From assembly GCA_003427395.1 (NCBI GenBank), contig BFEA01000210.1, positions 1,708,609 to 1,762,260 on the forward strand: DNA of 53,652 nt, in the 5' to 3' direction. The position numbers were made by a program, and so were the translations under genes. The notes under the pieces are model-generated. The model was not told where the DNA came from. It searched no databases and saw only the letters and a program-made list of their open reading frames with translations. This document shows, piece by piece, positions 52,411 through 53,652 of the stretch; within the stretch, counting starts at the first letter, position 1; each line of letters begins with the position of its first letter. The DNA is from Chara braunii (Eukaryota > Streptophyta > Charophyceae > Charales > Characeae).

Positions 52411-53652
52411 CCAATTCAAGAAGGAAGTGTTGGGGGTACTGCATTTCCTAAAAGTCTTCCGTCACTACCTATACGGGCGGCGATTTCTCCTAAGGGTGGA
52501 CCCGACAGCAGTGGCCGCAGTCCTCCAAAAGNATTTCTCACTGACAGATCTGACCATCGCACGCTGGATTATCCATATCAAGCTTTACGACTATAGGGTC
52601 GAAAGGATATCGGGGACCAAGAACCAGGTCGCAGATGGATTGTCCCGGCTTCCCATTCGAGAGGAGGACCTGCATAGGCTTAAGGAGGAAGAACGGACAA
52701 TGGCCGAAGAGGAGATAATGAAAGTCGTCGCTAATAGGGCGCAAATAGCGGGGAGCAACCGGGGGGAAGAAGAGGGTCCAAGGACTTTTCTCGCAAATCT
52801 CTATGACGGGAAGTACCGAGACATAGGACTATACTTAGCCGGTAGGGAAACGGGGACCGAAAGAATCCGGCAAGAGGCACTGGGGTATTGCTTGCGCGGG
52901 GGCCATCTCTTCAAGAGACCCTCCAAGTTCGCGATACCCATGAGGCTGTTGTGTGATCCGGGGGAAAGAAGGGCGGTTATAGAGGAACTCCACGACGGGA
53001 TCGTTGGGGGTCATAGGGGGGTGAAGGGTACTTTCGATAAGGTCCGTAGGCTTTATTGGTGGGACGGACAATACACAGAAGTGGAGAAGTACTGCTCTAC
53101 GTGTGAAGCCTGCCAGAAGAGGGCGACGGTTCGATACAAAGAGCCCTTAGTCCCGTCACTTCCCACGGTTCCGGGCGAAAAGATCCATGTAGACTTGGTG
53201 ACCATGCCAAAAGGGGTAGGCGGACTTCGATATATAATCAACGCCAGGGATGACCTCACCGGATTCGTAGAAGCGAAGGCCATTAAGAAGAAGACAGCGG
53301 AGGAGGTAAGTGATTTTCTCCTTGAGTATATCGCGCGGTACGGGTGTGTCGGGAGGATAGTCATGGATAGGGGGGCGGAATTCTTGAGTCAGAAGGTCAA
53401 GGTGTAATTGGAAAAGGCAGGGATCGGAGCAGCCTATACAATCGCTTATCACCCCCAAAGCAATGCACCGGTAGAGAGGGGTTACCAGACACTTGTGGAC
53501 GCCCTAGGAAAATGGTGCAAAGGTCGCGCGGAACAATGGCCTAAGTATTTATGGTACGCAGTTTGGGCAGACAACATCACGGTCAAATCCAGTACTGGGT
53601 ACCCTCCTTACACACTTTGGTTCGGTAGGCATTGTCCCCTACCCATCGAGTT
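52205..53652 (+). pseudogene. pol copy 2: RNase H and integrase, runs off the window
   Basis: Continues RT in the shifted frame: STDAGPHS, FKKEVLGVLHFLKVF, GTKNQVADGLSRLP, then an intact HHCC finger (HDGIVGGHRGVKGTFDKVRR, LYWWDGQ, CSTCEACQKR). The Trp codon that is TGA in copy 1 is intact. Integrase follows with the first two catalytic Asp (HVDLVTMP, IVMDRGAEF). A TAA at 53,405-53,407 replaces a Leu codon, after which the frame resumes (EKAGIGAAYTIAYHPQSNAP) with the catalytic Glu (VERGYQ). The reading frame reaches the window edge. N at 52,532 matches the position of N at 39,880 in copy 1. Confidence 0.85.

Overview
The window looks like nuclear DNA of a eukaryote with a large, repeat-rich genome. 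It is built almost entirely from mobile elements and their debris. I found no host protein-coding gene, rRNA or intact tRNA that I can support. The LTR retrotransposon on the right has a primer-binding site matching the 3' end of tRNA-Asp, a primer used by many Ty3/gypsy elements of green plants, and its pol lies in Ty3 order. A streptophyte (land plant or charophyte alga, perhaps Chara-like) is my best guess; this is inference, not identification.

Left part (1-6,245): a strongly purine-biased, low-complexity tract with a 27-bp minisatellite, microsatellites, a G-rich tract and a perfect 37-bp inverted repeat, ending in a minus-strand LINE 3' end with its poly(A) tail.

Middle (6,246-31,536): a roughly 25-kb block bounded by inverted repeats of about 490-590 bp whose outer ends carry a palindromic motif (GCGAATACCCTTACAAGGG). 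The inside is itself roughly mirror-symmetric. About 4 kb of repeat R sits near 10.2-14.2 kb and again inverted near 23.4-27.3 kb. An ~80-bp satellite-like array at 18.3-19.0 kb is mirrored at 20.4-21.2 kb. A 347-bp MITE with an 8-bp target duplication lies near the centre. LINE pieces lie inside the block and directly against both of its outer ends. A third, shorter copy of R (32.1-33.5 kb) follows.

Right part (33,459-53,652): a minus-strand Ty3/gypsy-like element with two direct LTR copies (33,459-about 34,656, and 49,946-50,993, the latter cut short), a tRNA-Asp primer site, and an unusual ~6.3-kb leader holding about ten closely packed or overlapping ORFs. Several of these are paralogues of each other. 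They are followed by gag and a defective pol: protease and the catalytic half of reverse transcriptase are absent, while RNase H and integrase remain. Beyond the right LTR lies an inverted, rearranged copy of the same pol running off the window end. It shares the same reverse transcriptase breakpoint, the same frameshift and even the same ambiguous base as the first copy.

The most unusual content is the operon-like array of diverged paralogous ORFs between primer site and gag, followed by the large nested inverted-repeat block.
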